NCBI RefSeq assembly: GCF_000820185.1
Contig: NZ_CDCA01000034.1
Span: forward strand, 62,001-126,000
Reading direction: 5' to 3'
DNA length: 64,000 nt
From: Aeromonas tecta
GTDB lineage: Bacteria > Pseudomonadota > Gammaproteobacteria > Enterobacterales > Aeromonadaceae
Shown: positions 28,627 to 38,976 of the stretch, one piece after another
How the letters are laid out: each line of letters begins with the position of its first letter
How positions within the stretch are numbered: the first letter of the stretch is position 1
Position numbers and translations under genes: made by a program
The notes under the pieces: generated by a model
The model's input: the letters and a program-made list of their open reading frames with translations, nothing else
Database searches by the model: none
What the model was told of the DNA's origin: nothing

Positions 28627-30480
28627 ATGCTGATCCGCCACAAGTTGATATTGAATACCGTTCTGGTCGCCGCCGCCATGCTGACGCTGAGCGGCCTGTT
28701 CCTCTACGCCAGCCAGGAGAGTCGCCACATGATGGCGGCGCAGCGGCAGCTGGATGGACTCGAGTTGGCCATGTTGAACCTGAGGCGGGCCGAGCAGGAT
28801 TTCCTGCTGCACAAGGATCCGGCCGTCATCGACCATTTCAACGCCGTGCTGGCCGACACCCATACCCTGACTCAGACCCTCGGCATGGATGAGAGCATAG
28901 GTGCAGGCCAGAGTGGGCTGGTCGAACTGGATCGTCAGGTCAGTGCCTATGGCAAGGCCTTCACTGAGCTGGTTGCGCAGCAGCAGAAGATAGGGCTGGG
29001 GCCGGAGGATGGCCTCTACGGTCAGCTGAGGGCGGCGGTACACGAGGTGGAAGAGGCGCTCAAGGCGCAGGATCAGCAGGCGCTGCTCATCACCATGCTG
29101 CAGCTGAGGCGGGCGGAGAAGGACTTCATGCTGCGATCCGATATCCAGTATCTGACCCGCTTCCAGACCCTGCATGACGCCTTCCAGCAAGGCCTCGGCG
29201 CCTTGCCCGTAGAGCAACGTACCAGCCTGGAACAGGCCAGCGAGCAGTACCGACGAGATTTCGTCGCCCTGGTACAGGGCATGCAAGTGCTGGGGCTGGA
29301 TGAAACATCCGGGCTGCGCGGCCAGATGCGAAGCCAGGTGCAGCAAGCCGAGTCGGGCCTCAATGGCGTCGCTCGCCAGGTTGCCGATGAACTGACCCGC
29401 CAGAGCGCCAGCTTCAACCGCCTGATGCTGGCATGCGGGGCCCTGATCATCCTGCTCATCGGCGCCATGAGCGTGCTGCTTGGGCGCAGCATCGACAGGC
29501 CCATCACACGGGTCAATGATACGGTTAACCGCATCCGCCAGGACAACGACCTGCGCCTGCGGATCGACCTGAAAGGTGACGATGAGATGGCGCAGTTGGC
29601 GGGCAATCTGGACGTGATGCTGGATGGTTTTCGTCACCTCATCGGGGATGTGAAGCAGAGCGTAAATACCCTGACTGGGGCGGCGGATCACCTCTCCGAC
29701 AACGTGCGCCGCACCAGCGAGGGCGCCCAGCGCCAGTTGCAGGAGACGGATCTGGTGGCGACGGCCTCCACTGAGATGGGTTCCACCATAGAGGAGATAG
29801 CCCGTAGCACCGAGCAGGCCGCCAGCGATGCCGGGGCCACCAATCACAAGGCGAGCGAAGGGCGAAGTGCGGTAGAGCAGACCGTCAGCCAGATCCATGC
29901 CCTCGCCACCAATCTGGAGCAGGCCTCCGGCGAGGTCGCCCAGTTGCAGAAAGAGAGCGAGACCATAGGCTCGGTGCTGGGGGTGATCCGGGGCATCGCG
30001 GATCAGACCAATCTGCTGGCCCTCAATGCGGCCATCGAAGCGGCGCGAGCGGGGGAGCAGGGCCGCGGCTTTGCCGTGGTGGCGGACGAGGTACGCAGCC
30101 TCGCCATCCGTACCCAGCAATCGACCCAGGAGATCGCCGTCATCATTAACTCCCTGCAGCAGCAGACCGACAACATCGTAGAGCGGATGGCAACCTGCCG
30201 GGAGCAGGGTAGCGGCAGCTCCCAACAGGCGGCAGCAGCAGGCGAACTGCTCGGCCAGATCACCCAGGATGTCACCCGCATCATGGACATGAGCACCCAG
30301 ATCGCCGCCGCCATCGAGCAGCAGAGCCTGGTGGCCAACGAGGTGAATCGCAACGTCAGTAACATCCGTGACATCGCCCAGGAGTCGAGCCTGATGGCAC
30401 AGGACAATGCCAGCTCGAGCCAGGGGCTGAGCGAGCAGGCCCGGTTGTTGACGCTGGCGGTGGAACAATATCGGGTCTGA
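28627..30480 (+). CDS. methyl-accepting chemotaxis protein with HBM-type sensor
   Basis: 617 aa. TM1 (about 8-26), a long helical periplasmic region, TM2 (about 272-292), a HAMP domain, and a cytoplasmic signalling domain with the hairpin tip [27 protein letters not shown], split at no gap. The periplasmic part contains two similar blocks, [13 protein letters not shown] and [13 protein letters not shown], as expected for a helical bimodular (HBM) domain that can bind two ligands, as in McpS of Pseudomonas. The likely ligands (organic acids) are only inferred. No C-terminal CheR pentapeptide is evident. Confidence 0.88.
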   Translation: MLIRHKLILNTVLVAAAMLTLSGLFLYASQESRHMMAAQRQLDGLELAMLNLRRAEQDFLLHKDPAVIDHFNAVLADTHTLTQTLGMDESIGAGQSGLVELDRQVSAYGKAFTELVAQQQKIGLGPEDGLYGQLRAAVHEVEEALKAQDQQALLITMLQLRRAEKDFMLRSDIQYLTRFQTLHDAFQQGLGALPVEQRTSLEQASEQYRRDFVALVQGMQVLGLDETSGLRGQMRSQVQQAESGLNGVARQVADELTRQSASFNRLMLACGALIILLIGAMSVLLGRSIDRPITRVNDTVNRIRQDNDLRLRIDLKGDDEMAQLAGNLDVMLDGFRHLIGDVKQSVNTLTGAADHLSDNVRRTSEGAQRQLQETDLVATASTEMGSTIEEIARSTEQAASDAGATNHKASEGRSAVEQTVSQIHALATNLEQASGEVAQLQKESETIGSVLGVIRGIADQTNLLALNAAIEAARAGEQGRGFAVVADEVRSLAIRTQQSTQEIAVIINSLQQQTDNIVERMATCREQGSGSSQQAAAAGELLGQITQDVTRIMDMSTQIAAAIEQQSLVANEVNRNVSNIRDIAQESSLMAQDNASSSQGLSEQARLLTLAVEQYRV

Positions 30481-30501
30481 GGCGCCGAGCCGCCTGGAAT
30501 G

Positions 30502-30529
30502 AAAAGGGAGCCATAATGACTCCCTTTTT
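30502..30529. terminator. bidirectional terminator between chemoreceptor gene and mgtE
   Basis: AAAAGGGAG / CTCCCTTTTT stem, loop CATAATGA, with A/T runs on both sides, between convergent genes. Confidence 0.85.
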
Positions 30530-30547
30530 AATGGGCGAGGAGGAGGG

Positions 30548-31972
30548 CTAGAGCAGGAACAGAGTCGCCAGACCGAGAAAGATGAAGAAGCCGCCGGTGT
30601 CGGTGATGGCGGTGATCATCACGCTGGCCCCCACCGCCGGATCCCGGCCGAGTCGGGTCATGGTCATGGGGATGATGACCCCCATCAGGGCCGCGACCAG
30701 CAGGTTCAGCATCATGGCCAGCGTCATCACGGCGCCGAGCTCTGCATCCTGATAGAGGAGGTAGGTGGCGACCCCCATGGTGCCACCCCACACCAGACCG
30801 TTGACCAGCGCCACCCCGAGCTCGCGCCACAGCAGGAAGGAGACGTTGCCCGGCTGGATGTGCTGCAGCGCCAGCGCCCGCACTATCATGGTGATGGTCT
30901 GGTTGCCGGTGTTACCGCCAATACCCGCGACGATTGGCATCAGCGCCGCCAGTGCCACCAGTTGCGAGATGCTGTGCTCGAACAGGCCTATGACCCGGGA
31001 GGCCATGAAGGCGGTGCAGAGGTTGAGGGCGAGCCAGGCCCAGCGCGTCTTGACCGCCTTGCTGACCGGGGCAAAGATGTCCTCATCTTCGCTGATCCCC
31101 CCCATGCGGCGCAGATCGGTGTCGCTCTCCTCATAGACCAGATCCACCACCTCGGCGACGGTGAGCCGGCCCATCAGCTTGCCCTTGGCATCCACCACGG
31201 CGGCGGAGACGAGATCGTCCCGCTCGAAGGTTCGGGCCGCCGCCTCGTCGTTGTCTTCCGGATCGAAGGTGACGGGATCCTTCTCCATCACGTCTTTGAC
31301 CAGGGTATCCGGCTTGTGCAGCAGCACTGTGGTGAGCGGCAGCTCCCCCTGCAGCCGGTTGCGGCGGTCGGTGACGAACAGCTTGTCGGTGTTGGCGGGG
31401 ATCTTGCCGAGCAGGCGCAGGTAGCGCTGCACGGTCGCCAGGCTTATCTCGGCCCGTACCGTGATGAGCTCGAAGTCCATCATGGCGCCGACCGTGTGCT
31501 TGCCGTAGCGGATCACCTCCCGCACCCGGTCGCGCTGCTCGGGGGCCATGGAGGTGAGCAGCCGTCCCATCAGGTTGCGGGGCAGGTATTGGCCAAGGTA
31601 AATCTGATCGTCGATGTCGAGGCTGCGCAGGGCGTGCAGCAGCTCCTTGTCGCTCATGCCGCTGATGAGACTGTCCCACACCGTCTCCGACGCCTCCACC
31701 AGGATCTGGCCGTGGCGCTCAGGATCCACCTGTTGCCAGAGCACGTGGCGTTCGTCCGGGGGTAAGGATTCCAGCGCATCGGCGACGTCGGCGGCCGGCA
31801 GGCTGTTGACTAGCCGCGTCAGCTCGCGGGTCTGATCCCGCAGTTTGGCATCCTGCCCCCCTTGCGGGTCGAGCAGACTGTCGGTGAGGGCATCGTCGGC
31901 CAGCAGCAAGGTGAGGATGCGGGATCTGTCGTGTTCACGCTGTTTGGCGCTGTTCTTGACGGGGAGAGACAT
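30548..31972 (-). CDS. mgtE: magnesium transporter MgtE
   Basis: 474 aa from the ATG at 31972; a TTG further upstream is in frame but unlikely. Cytosolic N domain (superhelix, LPPDERHVLWQ), two CBS domains (VKDVMEKDPVTFDPED, VVDAKGKLMGRLTVAEVVDL), a plug helix, and a C-terminal membrane domain of five segments with the pore signature PIVAGIGGNTGNQT and TAITDTGGFF. It is a Mg2+-gated Mg2+ channel of the inner membrane. Confidence 0.93.
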   Translation of the reverse strand: MSLPVKNSAKQREHDRSRILTLLLADDALTDSLLDPQGGQDAKLRDQTRELTRLVNSLPAADVADALESLPPDERHVLWQQVDPERHGQILVEASETVWDSLISGMSDKELLHALRSLDIDDQIYLGQYLPRNLMGRLLTSMAPEQRDRVREVIRYGKHTVGAMMDFELITVRAEISLATVQRYLRLLGKIPANTDKLFVTDRRNRLQGELPLTTVLLHKPDTLVKDVMEKDPVTFDPEDNDEAAARTFERDDLVSAAVVDAKGKLMGRLTVAEVVDLVYEESDTDLRRMGGISEDEDIFAPVSKAVKTRWAWLALNLCTAFMASRVIGLFEHSISQLVALAALMPIVAGIGGNTGNQTITMIVRALALQHIQPGNVSFLLWRELGVALVNGLVWGGTMGVATYLLYQDAELGAVMTLAMMLNLLVAALMGVIIPMTMTRLGRDPAVGASVMITAITDTGGFFIFLGLATLFLL

Positions 31973-32114
31973 GCAACAGGATTCCTGAATTCGAATACGA
32001 TGGGCCCTATGGCCATGTCCCATAGGATACCAGACTCAAAACAAGAGGTTATGACGGTAAGGCAAGGAAAGTGAGGTATTTAGAAAATGGGATCTATGGG
32101 TACCATCGCATGAA

Positions 32115-32144
32115 CAGAAAGGCCTGCTTGAGCAGGCCTTTCTG
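32115..32144. terminator. terminator downstream of the effector/chaperone pair
   Basis: A 13-bp stem CAGAAAGGCCTGC / GCAGGCCTTTCTG with a TTGA loop sits between the chaperone stop and the mgtE start and would end the effector/chaperone transcript. The T run is weak. Confidence 0.6.
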
Positions 32145-32205
32145 GCTCGAGATAAAAACCGCAGGATGGATCGTCGGCGAGCGTCTCCTGTGGCGACTGT
32201 TTTAT

Positions 32206-32601
32206 CTAGATCCTCAGCAAGTTAGGAGCAGGGTTGAATGAGATGCTCTTGGTTGTTGGTTTAAGTCTCTGTTCCACATCATCAATGAAACGCTCAAGCC
32301 AGGCCTCCAATGAATTTCTATCTATTCCTTGCAAAGGCTGCTGAGACCAGAGGATGGATTGTCCGTCCAGGTTCCCTTGGATATGGGCCGGCCATTGAGC
32401 TCCGAAAAGGTTATCGCTCTGGGGAGCATGCGGCCCCAGCTCACAGTAGAGCTGCAACCACTCTTCCTGATGGCAGCCTATCAGCACTTGAAACTGGCCA
32501 TTGACCTCCAGTGTATACACACCTTCTTCGCTGCTGATGGCGGCTAATCCCAAGCGCTCGAAAAGTCCTGAGAGCAGCTCATGGTAGGCTTGTTCGTTCA
32601 T
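32206..32601 (-). CDS. type III secretion chaperone (CesT/SycT-like)
   Basis: 131 aa, acidic, with the typical class I chaperone order of short N-terminal helix (YHELLSGLFERLGL), a beta-rich middle (YTLEVNGQFQVLIG, LQLYCELG) and a C-terminal helix (SLEAWLERFIDDVEQRL). It overlaps the effector gene by 4 nt (ATGA) and lies downstream of it, the arrangement normal for an effector with a dedicated chaperone. It probably binds the effector's N-terminal region and keeps it secretion-competent. Confidence 0.78.
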   Translation of the reverse strand: MNEQAYHELLSGLFERLGLAAISSEEGVYTLEVNGQFQVLIGCHQEEWLQLYCELGPHAPQSDNLFGAQWPAHIQGNLDGQSILWSQQPLQGIDRNSLEAWLERFIDDVEQRLKPTTKSISFNPAPNLLRI

Positions 32602-33560
32602 GCTGAACCGCCTTTAAAGCTGTAAACTTCATACTCCTGGCCCAATCCGATTTCCATGTTGTACTTGGATCCCGGCCAGAATGCATCGGAGAACCAGGTT
32701 CCGAAACTCTGCTTGTCGGGGAAATGGAACTCGCCGAAATTAGGGTCAAAGAAGGTGACGCCCTGATGTTCATCCACATGGGCGGCTACTGTGTGTCCAG
32801 CCATCTTGCCCATAAAGCTGATTTTCTTGTACTCGGAGGTTTCGCCATTGGTATCCAGAATGGATGCTATCAACTTGGCTGGGCCCTGTGAGCCCGTGTC
32901 ACCAGATGCCCTCATCGCCGGGTATCCATTCATCGTCATCCGTGGTTCAACACTGTTCTGTTGGAGCCAGTTGCTGGTCACCCTGGCTTGATCGGCACCC
33001 TGGATACCGTCCATCTGCAGTTGCTTGATGGAGACCAGGGTGTCGATTTGGAACTGCCCTTTTTGTCCCCCGGTATAGAGTTTGTCAAAGATACTCACTC
33101 CCTTGGCGTGGGCGCTGATCCAATGGGCCGAGATGGATTCGCAGACACCACCTGAGGTCTCGCTGTGTTTCATTATCTCCCCAAGGAAGGCCCCCTTGGT
33201 CTGGGCAAACTTGAAGGTGACTGAGCCACCATGTTGAGGCACGGAGTCACGCACAGTGCCCAAAAACATACGCACTCCCAGGTGGATCAATCGATCCTTG
33301 ATCATGCTGAAACTGAAACGGCTGGTCTGATTCGGCTTACCATCGCTGGTCAGTTGGCGATCAAGTAAGGATTGGCCTGGCATGTTGCGTTGTACTGCCG
33401 CAGAGAGTCGCTGTAGCAGGCCCGGACGTGGACTGGCATTTTGCAATGTATGTTTTGCCAATGGGCCTTCACTGGTAGCGGTCTCCAGTTGCTTAGCCGG
33501 GGTCTGGGGGGAGGGGGCTGCAGCCGGAATGTGTTGGCTGGCTTGTGTAATATTCATCAT
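32598..33560 (-). CDS. YopT-family (C58) cysteine protease, putative type III effector
   Basis: 320 aa from the ATG at 33560 (GGTAG upstream; ATG 33557 and an upstream 33596 start are alternatives). The Cys-His-Asp triad of clan CA C58 enzymes is visible: Cys140 in SGGVCESISAHWI, His256 in GKMAGHTVAAH, Asp272 in VTFFDPNFGEF. The His-Asp distance of 16 equals that in Yersinia YopT (C139/H258/D274). YopT removes prenylated Rho GTPases from host membranes by cleaving near the lipidated Cys; the same activity is likely but unproven. The N-terminal 60 residues are Ser/Pro/Gln-rich, like secretion leaders. Codon use and lower GC suggest transfer. Confidence 0.82.
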   Translation of the reverse strand: MMNITQASQHIPAAAPSPQTPAKQLETATSEGPLAKHTLQNASPRPGLLQRLSAAVQRNMPGQSLLDRQLTSDGKPNQTSRFSFSMIKDRLIHLGVRMFLGTVRDSVPQHGGSVTFKFAQTKGAFLGEIMKHSETSGGVCESISAHWISAHAKGVSIFDKLYTGGQKGQFQIDTLVSIKQLQMDGIQGADQARVTSNWLQQNSVEPRMTMNGYPAMRASGDTGSQGPAKLIASILDTNGETSEYKKISFMGKMAGHTVAAHVDEHQGVTFFDPNFGEFHFPDKQSFGTWFSDAFWPGSKYNMEIGLGQEYEVYSFKGGSA

Positions 33561-33770
33561 TTCTACCCATCTAGGAGTGGATGCTTGTCGCATCAATGAT
33601 GAGGATGATATCGGCTAGCAAACCAAAGGGCTGTCACAGTCAATCTCGGTTTTTAACACTATTGGCCGGTACGGATGAAGACACACTCGAGTGGCTTTTG
33701 ACTCTAAATAGAGGCGGCATCAGTTAAATCAGGCTGGCTCTCTAACCGCCAGCCGTAGTTAAAGCAGAGA
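33561..33770. other. promoter region of the effector operon
   Basis: 210 bp without a gene, AT-richer than flanks. On the minus strand, an A tract (GTTAAAAACCGAG, about 33640-33652) precedes the effector by about 80-90 bp; it might be an AraC/ExsA-type site, but the remaining consensus does not fit. No other feature is seen. Confidence 0.35.
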
Positions 33771-35171
33771 TTATGCGCTTGCCAGCACAGGCATATCAGC
33801 TTGACCGAACCAGGCGAGCTGGTCAGCCAGGGTGACGACGGATCCCACCATGATGAGGGCGGGACTCTCGACCCCGATGGCCAGCTCCGGCAGATGGTCG
33901 AGCGTGCCGCGAATGACCCGCTGGCAGGGCTGAGTGCCGCGCTCGATCAGTGCCACCGGGGTGTCGCCCTCCTTGCCGTGAGCCATCAGTTGCTCGCGGA
34001 TGGTGGCGCAGCTTGAGAGCCCCATGTAGAACACCAGGGTCTGCTTGTCTCTGGCCAGCAGGGGCCAGTCGAGATCCTGGGTGCCACCCTTGCCGTGGGC
34101 GGTGACGAAGCGCACGCTCTGGGCGTGATCGCGGTGGGTCAGCGGAATGCCCGCGTAGGCGGCGCAGCCGCTCGCCGCCGTGATACCGGGCACTACCTGG
34201 AAGCCCACGCCACTGCCAACCAGCGTCTCCAGCTCCTCGCCGCCACGACCGAAGATGAAGGGGTCGCCCCCCTTCAGCCGCACTACTCGTTGCCCTTTTT
34301 GTGCCTCATCCAGCAACAGCTGGTTGATGCCCTCCTGGGGTACGCAATGGTTGCCCGCCTGCTTGCCAACGAAGATGCGTTTGGCATCGCGTCGCACTAG
34401 GGCCATCACCTCATCCGATACCAGCCGGTCATAGACCACCACGTCCGCCTGCTGCATCTGGCGCAGGGCGTGCAGGGTGAGCAGGCCGGGATCGCCGGGG
34501 CCGGCACCCACCAGGATCACTTCTCCCTTGGTGGCGGCATCATCGGCAAACAGGCCATCGGCGAGCTGATTGGCGGCAGCCTTGTCGCCGCGGGCCAGCG
34601 CCTGACCGAGGCGGTCGGCGCCGAGCAGCCGCTCCCAGAACTGGCGCCGCTCCCCCATGCTGGCGAAGCGGGCCTTGACCCGATCCCGCAGGCTGCCGGC
34701 AAAGGCCGCCACGGCACCGAGATGCTGGGGCAGCAGGGCCTCGAGTTTCTCGCGCAGCAAGCGGGCCAGTACCGGGGCCTTGCCGCCGGAGGAGATGGCC
34801 ACCATCAAGGGCGATCGGTCGATGATCGACGGCATGATGAAGCTGGAGCGCTTGGGGTCATCTACCACGTTGGCGAAGATGCCAGCCTGGTTCGCGCTCT
34901 GGTACACCAGCGCATTGACCTCGCGCCTGTCGGTAGCTGCCACCACCAACCACTTGCCCACCAGTTGTTTTGGCTCGAATTCAGCCGCCAACCAGTCGAT
35001 TGTTCCGTTGGAGGCCAGGGCCGCCAGCTCGGGATCAAGCTGTGGGGCCACCACCGTCAGACGGGCACCGGCGTCCAGCAGCAGGCGCGCCTTGCGCTCC
35101 GCCACGTCACCGCCGCCGACCAGCAGCACGGGTTTGTTATCGAGTCGACAGAAGATGGGCAAGTAGTCCAT
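33771..35171 (-). CDS. cysG: trifunctional sirohaem synthase CysG
   Basis: 466 aa. N-terminal dehydrogenase/ferrochelatase ([19 protein letters not shown], Met1-Asp motif region) and C-terminal uroporphyrinogen-III SAM methyltransferase ([47 protein letters not shown], each without gaps). It makes sirohaem, the prosthetic group of NirB, which is encoded in the same operon. It is 12 nt downstream of nirC. Confidence 0.95.
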   Translation of the reverse strand: MDYLPIFCRLDNKPVLLVGGGDVAERKARLLLDAGARLTVVAPQLDPELAALASNGTIDWLAAEFEPKQLVGKWLVVAATDRREVNALVYQSANQAGIFANVVDDPKRSSFIMPSIIDRSPLMVAISSGGKAPVLARLLREKLEALLPQHLGAVAAFAGSLRDRVKARFASMGERRQFWERLLGADRLGQALARGDKAAANQLADGLFADDAATKGEVILVGAGPGDPGLLTLHALRQMQQADVVVYDRLVSDEVMALVRRDAKRIFVGKQAGNHCVPQEGINQLLLDEAQKGQRVVRLKGGDPFIFGRGGEELETLVGSGVGFQVVPGITAASGCAAYAGIPLTHRDHAQSVRFVTAHGKGGTQDLDWPLLARDKQTLVFYMGLSSCATIREQLMAHGKEGDTPVALIERGTQPCQRVIRGTLDHLPELAIGVESPALIMVGSVVTLADQLAWFGQADMPVLASA

Positions 35172-35183
35172 GGGACCTCCGGA

Positions 35184-35990
35184 TCAGGCGGTTTGAGTCT
35201 GGCTGACGGTGTTCTCGGTCACGGCAACCGGGCGCTCCGCCTTGGGGGTGGCATACCAGTAGCCCAGACCCATGAAGAGGGCGCCGGAGACGGTGTTACC
35301 GAGGGTCACCCACAGCAGGTTGTGGCCGATGCCGCCCAGGGTGTAGGCGTCGGAGTGAGCGCCAAACCAGGAGAGGGCGAACAGGGTCATGTTGGCGACC
35401 GAGTGCTCGTAGCCAGAGGCGATGAAGGCCAGCAGGCACCACCAGATGGCGATGAACTTGGCGGCGCCTTCGGTGCGCAGCGCCATCCAGATGGCGAGGC
35501 AGACCAGCCAGTTACAGAGTATGCCCTTCATGAACAGGGTCAGGGCCGGTGCCTGGGTCTTGGCCAGCGCCACCTTGTGGGCCAGACTGCCTGCGTCCGG
35601 TAGCAGGCTGCCACCGTAGGAGTAAATGAGCGCCACCGCGATGGAGCCGAGCAGGTTGCCGGCCCAGGTCTGGGGCAGAATGCGCAGCAGATCCCCCATG
35701 GAGATCTTGCCCGTCTTCACCCCGAAGGTGAGGAACATGGTGTGGCCGGTGAACAGTTCGGAACCGGCGATGATCACCAGGGTCAGGGCGATGCCGAAGG
35801 TGGCTCCCATCACCAGCGGACGCACGCTGGCATCCACCAGGTTGCCCAGGGTGAAGATGAGGATGATGCCGAGGCCCACATAGGCCCCCGCCATGGCGGA
35901 GCTGAGCCAGAAGCCGAGCTTGTCGCTGCGCTCGAAGCGGTTGATGCGGGCCGCGTTGGCGGCGCACTTGTTGATGCTGTCGGTATACAT
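35184..35990 (-). CDS. nirC: nitrite channel NirC (FNT family)
   Basis: 268 aa with six membrane segments. Conserved FNT features: AGAYVGLGII, the GSELFTGH(T)M segment, CNWLVCLAIW, and the pore His region ASGYEHSVANM. It moves nitrite into the cytoplasm for NirBD. It follows nirD with a short gap and uses an ATG with GGAG-like AGAGAATCC spacing. Confidence 0.92.
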   Translation of the reverse strand: MYTDSINKCAANAARINRFERSDKLGFWLSSAMAGAYVGLGIILIFTLGNLVDASVRPLVMGATFGIALTLVIIAGSELFTGHTMFLTFGVKTGKISMGDLLRILPQTWAGNLLGSIAVALIYSYGGSLLPDAGSLAHKVALAKTQAPALTLFMKGILCNWLVCLAIWMALRTEGAAKFIAIWWCLLAFIASGYEHSVANMTLFALSWFGAHSDAYTLGGIGHNLLWVTLGNTVSGALFMGLGYWYATPKAERPVAVTENTVSQTQTA

Positions 35991-36041
35991 ATGGATTCTC
36001 TTTAGAGGGGCCGCCCGCGGGCAGCCCTGATATTCATGGTG

Positions 36042-36362
36042 TTAGACGGCGACCCAGACCTGCTGGTCACGCACTTCGACCGGGTAACCCTGCACTGACA
36101 TGGCCGCATTTTCGAGGCAGTGGCCGTCGCTCAGACGGAAGTGCTGCTTCTTGAGCGGACTGGCGACCCAGAGCTCGCCCTCGTGTTCGCAGATCAGGCC
36201 CCGCGACAGCACGTTGGCGGCGAAGAAGGGGTCCCGGTTGTCGATGGCGAACACCTCGGCCGCTTCGCTCGGGCGGAACAGCGCGATCTGGCGTCCTTCG
36301 ATCAGGGCGCAGACGCCGGTGCCTGGGAATATGTCATTGAGTTGGCAGGCTAATTTCATCAT
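36042..36362 (-). CDS. nirD: nitrite reductase small subunit NirD
   Basis: 106 aa, a Rieske-type beta fold without the usual Cys/His cluster ligands, as normal for NirD (GTGVCALIEGRQIALFR, LICEHEGELWVASPLKKQHF). It supports NirB in NADH-dependent nitrite reduction to ammonia in the cytoplasm. The start overlaps the nirB stop by 4 nt. Confidence 0.93.
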   Translation of the reverse strand: MMKLACQLNDIFPGTGVCALIEGRQIALFRPSEAAEVFAIDNRDPFFAANVLSRGLICEHEGELWVASPLKKQHFRLSDGHCLENAAMSVQGYPVEVRDQQVWVAV

Positions 36363-38905
36363 TTTGTCTCCACCTCGATCTGGTAGACGGGGATGCGCTC
36401 GGCCGGGGTGGCCGGTCTGTGCTGATCCCGCTCGGTGACGAACTGCACGTCCGGATCGCGCTTGCCGCTGTTGATGAAGTGGCTGAAGCGCTTGAGCTGC
36501 TCCTCTTCATTCAGGGTACGGGACCATTCACATTCGTAGCTGTCGATCAGCACCTGGATGTCGTGCTCCAGGGTCTCGTTCAGTCCCAGCTTGTCGTCAA
36601 CTATCACTTCGCGCAGGTAGTCGACTCCCCCTTCCAGGTTGCCGAGCCAGACCGAGGTACGCTGCAGTTTGTCGGCGCTGGTGACGTAGAACATCATGAA
36701 ACGGTCGATCAGCTGAATGAGGCTCTCGCGGTCCAGATCGGAGGCGAGCAGGTCGGCGTGGCGCGGCTTCATGCCGCCGTTGCCGCCCACATAGAGGTTC
36801 CAGCCCGCGTCCGTGGCGATGATGCCGACGTCCTTGCCCTGGGCTTCCGCGCATTCGCGGGTGCAGCCGGAGACACCGAACTTCATCTTGTGCGGGGTAC
36901 GAATACCCTTGTAGCGGTTCTCGAGGAAGACCCCGAGGCCGACGCTGTCCTGCACGCCGAAGCGGCACCAGGTACTGCCGACGCAGGTCTTGGCCATGCG
37001 CAGCGCCTTGGCGTAGGCCTGACCGGTCTCGAAGCCAGCGGCCAGCAATTTGCGCCAGATGGCGGGCAGATCGTCTTTCTGGGCACCGAACAGGCCGATG
37101 CGCTGGGCACCGGTGATCTTGGTGTAGAGCTGATAGTCACGGGCCACTTCGGCCACCGCTAGCAGGCCTTCCGGCGTCACCTCACCACCGGCCATGCGCG
37201 GGATGACGGAGTAGCTGCCGTCCTTTTGCATGTTGCCGAGGAAGATGTCGTTGGTGTCCTGCAGCTGGGTGTTTTGCGGGCTCAGCACATAGCCGTTCCA
37301 GCAGGAGGCGAGGATGGAGCCGACCGTGGGTTTGCACACCTCGCAGCCGTAACCCTGACCGTGTTTGGCCAGCAGCTCGTCGAAGCTCTTGATCCCTTCC
37401 ACCTTGACCAGGTGGAACAGCTCCTGACGGGAGTAGGAGAAGTGGCCGCAGAGGTGGTTGTTGACCTCGATGCCCTGTTTCACCAGTTCGGCGTTGAGCA
37501 CCTGGCTGATGAGGGGCACGCAGCCGCCGCAGCCGGTACCGGCCTTGGTGTGCTGCTTGATGGCGGCGAGCGTGGTGTGCCCTTCCGCGACCGCCTGGGC
37601 GATGTCGCCCTTGGAGACGTCGAAGCAGGAGCAGATCTGGGCGCTGGCCGGCAGAGCGTCCACCCCCAGGGTCGGCTTGGCACCGGCGTAGGCGGGCAGG
37701 ATCAGGGTATCCGGGTGAGCGGGCAGCGGCATGGCGTTGAGCATCAGCTGCAGCAGGTTGCCGTAGTCATCCACGTCACCGACCAGCACGGCGCCGAGCA
37801 GGCGGCTGTTGTCTTCGCTCACCACGATTTTCTTGTAGACGCCGGCCTGGTCGTCCTGGAACACATAGCTGTGACTGCCGGGGGTGCGGCCATGGGCATC
37901 GCCGATAGAGCCGACGGAAACGCCGAGCAGCTTGAGCTTGGCGCTCATGTCCGCCCCCTCGAAGCGGTTGTCGCCGCCGAGCAGGTGATCGACGGTGACC
38001 TGGGCCATCTTGTAGCCCGGTGCCACCAGACCGAAGAAGCGGCCTTGCCAGGCGGCGCACTCGCCGATGGCATAGATGTCGGGATCTGAGGTGAGGCAGT
38101 GATCGTCGATCAGCACACCGCCACGGTCGGCGATGGTCAGTTCGCAGTAACGGCCGAGGGTGTCTTGCGGGCGGATCCCGGTGGAGAAGACCACCACATC
38201 CACATCAAGCTGGCTGCCGTCGGCGAAGGCAAGGCGGTGTTTGGCCTCCTTGCCGCCGTGCATCAGGATCTCGCTGGTGCTCTTGCTGGTGTGCACCTGC
38301 ACGCCCATGGATTCAATCTTGCGGCGCAGCAGCTGGCCACCCTGACCGTCGAGCTGTTCCGCCATCAGCACGGGGGCGAATTCCACCACGTGGGTCTCGA
38401 GGCCGAGCGCCTTGAGGGCTCCCGCCGCTTCCAGACCGAGCAGGCCGCCGCCTACTACCACCCCGTTTTTGCCACTCTTGTTGGCGCTGCGGATGGCTTT
38501 CAGGTCTTCGATGGTGCGATAGACGAAGCACTCATGGTGCTCGCTGCCCTTGATCGGCGGCACCCAGGGGTAGGAGCCGGTCGCCAGCACCAGCTTGTCA
38601 TAACCGACCACGGTGCCCTTGTTGGAGTGCACCTCGCGCTTGGCGCGATCGACAAGCTTGACTGCCTCGCCGAGCAGCAGGCGGATGCCGTGCTTCTCGT
38701 AGAAACCGGGTTTGACGAGGGAGAGATCTTCGCTGGTGTGGTGGGAGAAGTAGGAGGATAGATGGACACGATCGTAGGCGGGACGCGGTTCTGCACCGAA
38801 GACGGTGATCTCGAATTGGCCTGGGTCGGACCGCTCGATCAACTCTTCGATGAAGCGGTGCCCCACCATGCCGTTCCCTATGACGGCCAGCCTGACTTTG
38901 CTCAT
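36359..38905 (-). CDS. nirB: NADH-dependent nitrite reductase large subunit NirB
   Basis: 848 aa. Order: FAD/NAD domain (VIGNGMVGHRFIEEL, GGGLLGLEAAGALK), a bacterioferredoxin-type [2Fe-2S] module (CSCFDVSKGD and GTGCGGCVP), a second BFD-like repeat, then the sulfite/nitrite reductase part with the sirohaem/[4Fe-4S] Cys set (CVGSTWCRFG, SGCTRECAEAQGKD). It reduces nitrite to ammonium with NADH. First gene of nirBDC-cysG; the promoter carries FNR and NarL/NarP sites. Confidence 0.96.
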   Translation of the reverse strand: MSKVRLAVIGNGMVGHRFIEELIERSDPGQFEITVFGAEPRPAYDRVHLSSYFSHHTSEDLSLVKPGFYEKHGIRLLLGEAVKLVDRAKREVHSNKGTVVGYDKLVLATGSYPWVPPIKGSEHHECFVYRTIEDLKAIRSANKSGKNGVVVGGGLLGLEAAGALKALGLETHVVEFAPVLMAEQLDGQGGQLLRRKIESMGVQVHTSKSTSEILMHGGKEAKHRLAFADGSQLDVDVVVFSTGIRPQDTLGRYCELTIADRGGVLIDDHCLTSDPDIYAIGECAAWQGRFFGLVAPGYKMAQVTVDHLLGGDNRFEGADMSAKLKLLGVSVGSIGDAHGRTPGSHSYVFQDDQAGVYKKIVVSEDNSRLLGAVLVGDVDDYGNLLQLMLNAMPLPAHPDTLILPAYAGAKPTLGVDALPASAQICSCFDVSKGDIAQAVAEGHTTLAAIKQHTKAGTGCGGCVPLISQVLNAELVKQGIEVNNHLCGHFSYSRQELFHLVKVEGIKSFDELLAKHGQGYGCEVCKPTVGSILASCWNGYVLSPQNTQLQDTNDIFLGNMQKDGSYSVIPRMAGGEVTPEGLLAVAEVARDYQLYTKITGAQRIGLFGAQKDDLPAIWRKLLAAGFETGQAYAKALRMAKTCVGSTWCRFGVQDSVGLGVFLENRYKGIRTPHKMKFGVSGCTRECAEAQGKDVGIIATDAGWNLYVGGNGGMKPRHADLLASDLDRESLIQLIDRFMMFYVTSADKLQRTSVWLGNLEGGVDYLREVIVDDKLGLNETLEHDIQVLIDSYECEWSRTLNEEEQLKRFSHFINSGKRDPDVQFVTERDQHRPATPAERIPVYQIEVETK

Positions 38906-38948
38906 GGATTGCCTCTAATTTGGAGTAATAAAACGTCATTCTGACGCT

Positions 38949-38954
38949 AGGCTA
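38949..38954 (-). promoter_or_regulatory. nirB -10 hexamer candidate
   Basis: TAGCCT on the minus strand. If transcription starts at 38942, the hexamer sits at -7 to -12 and the FNR box centre is at -41.5, the class II activator geometry. Confidence 0.5.
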
Positions 38955-38976
38955 CCCAGTCGGCGGGGTCTGGCAA

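Noticed and set aside
33620-33680. A-rich segment upstream of the YopT-like gene as an ExsA-type activator site
   Set aside because: The A tract is present but the GnC and TGnnA parts do not fall at the required distances.
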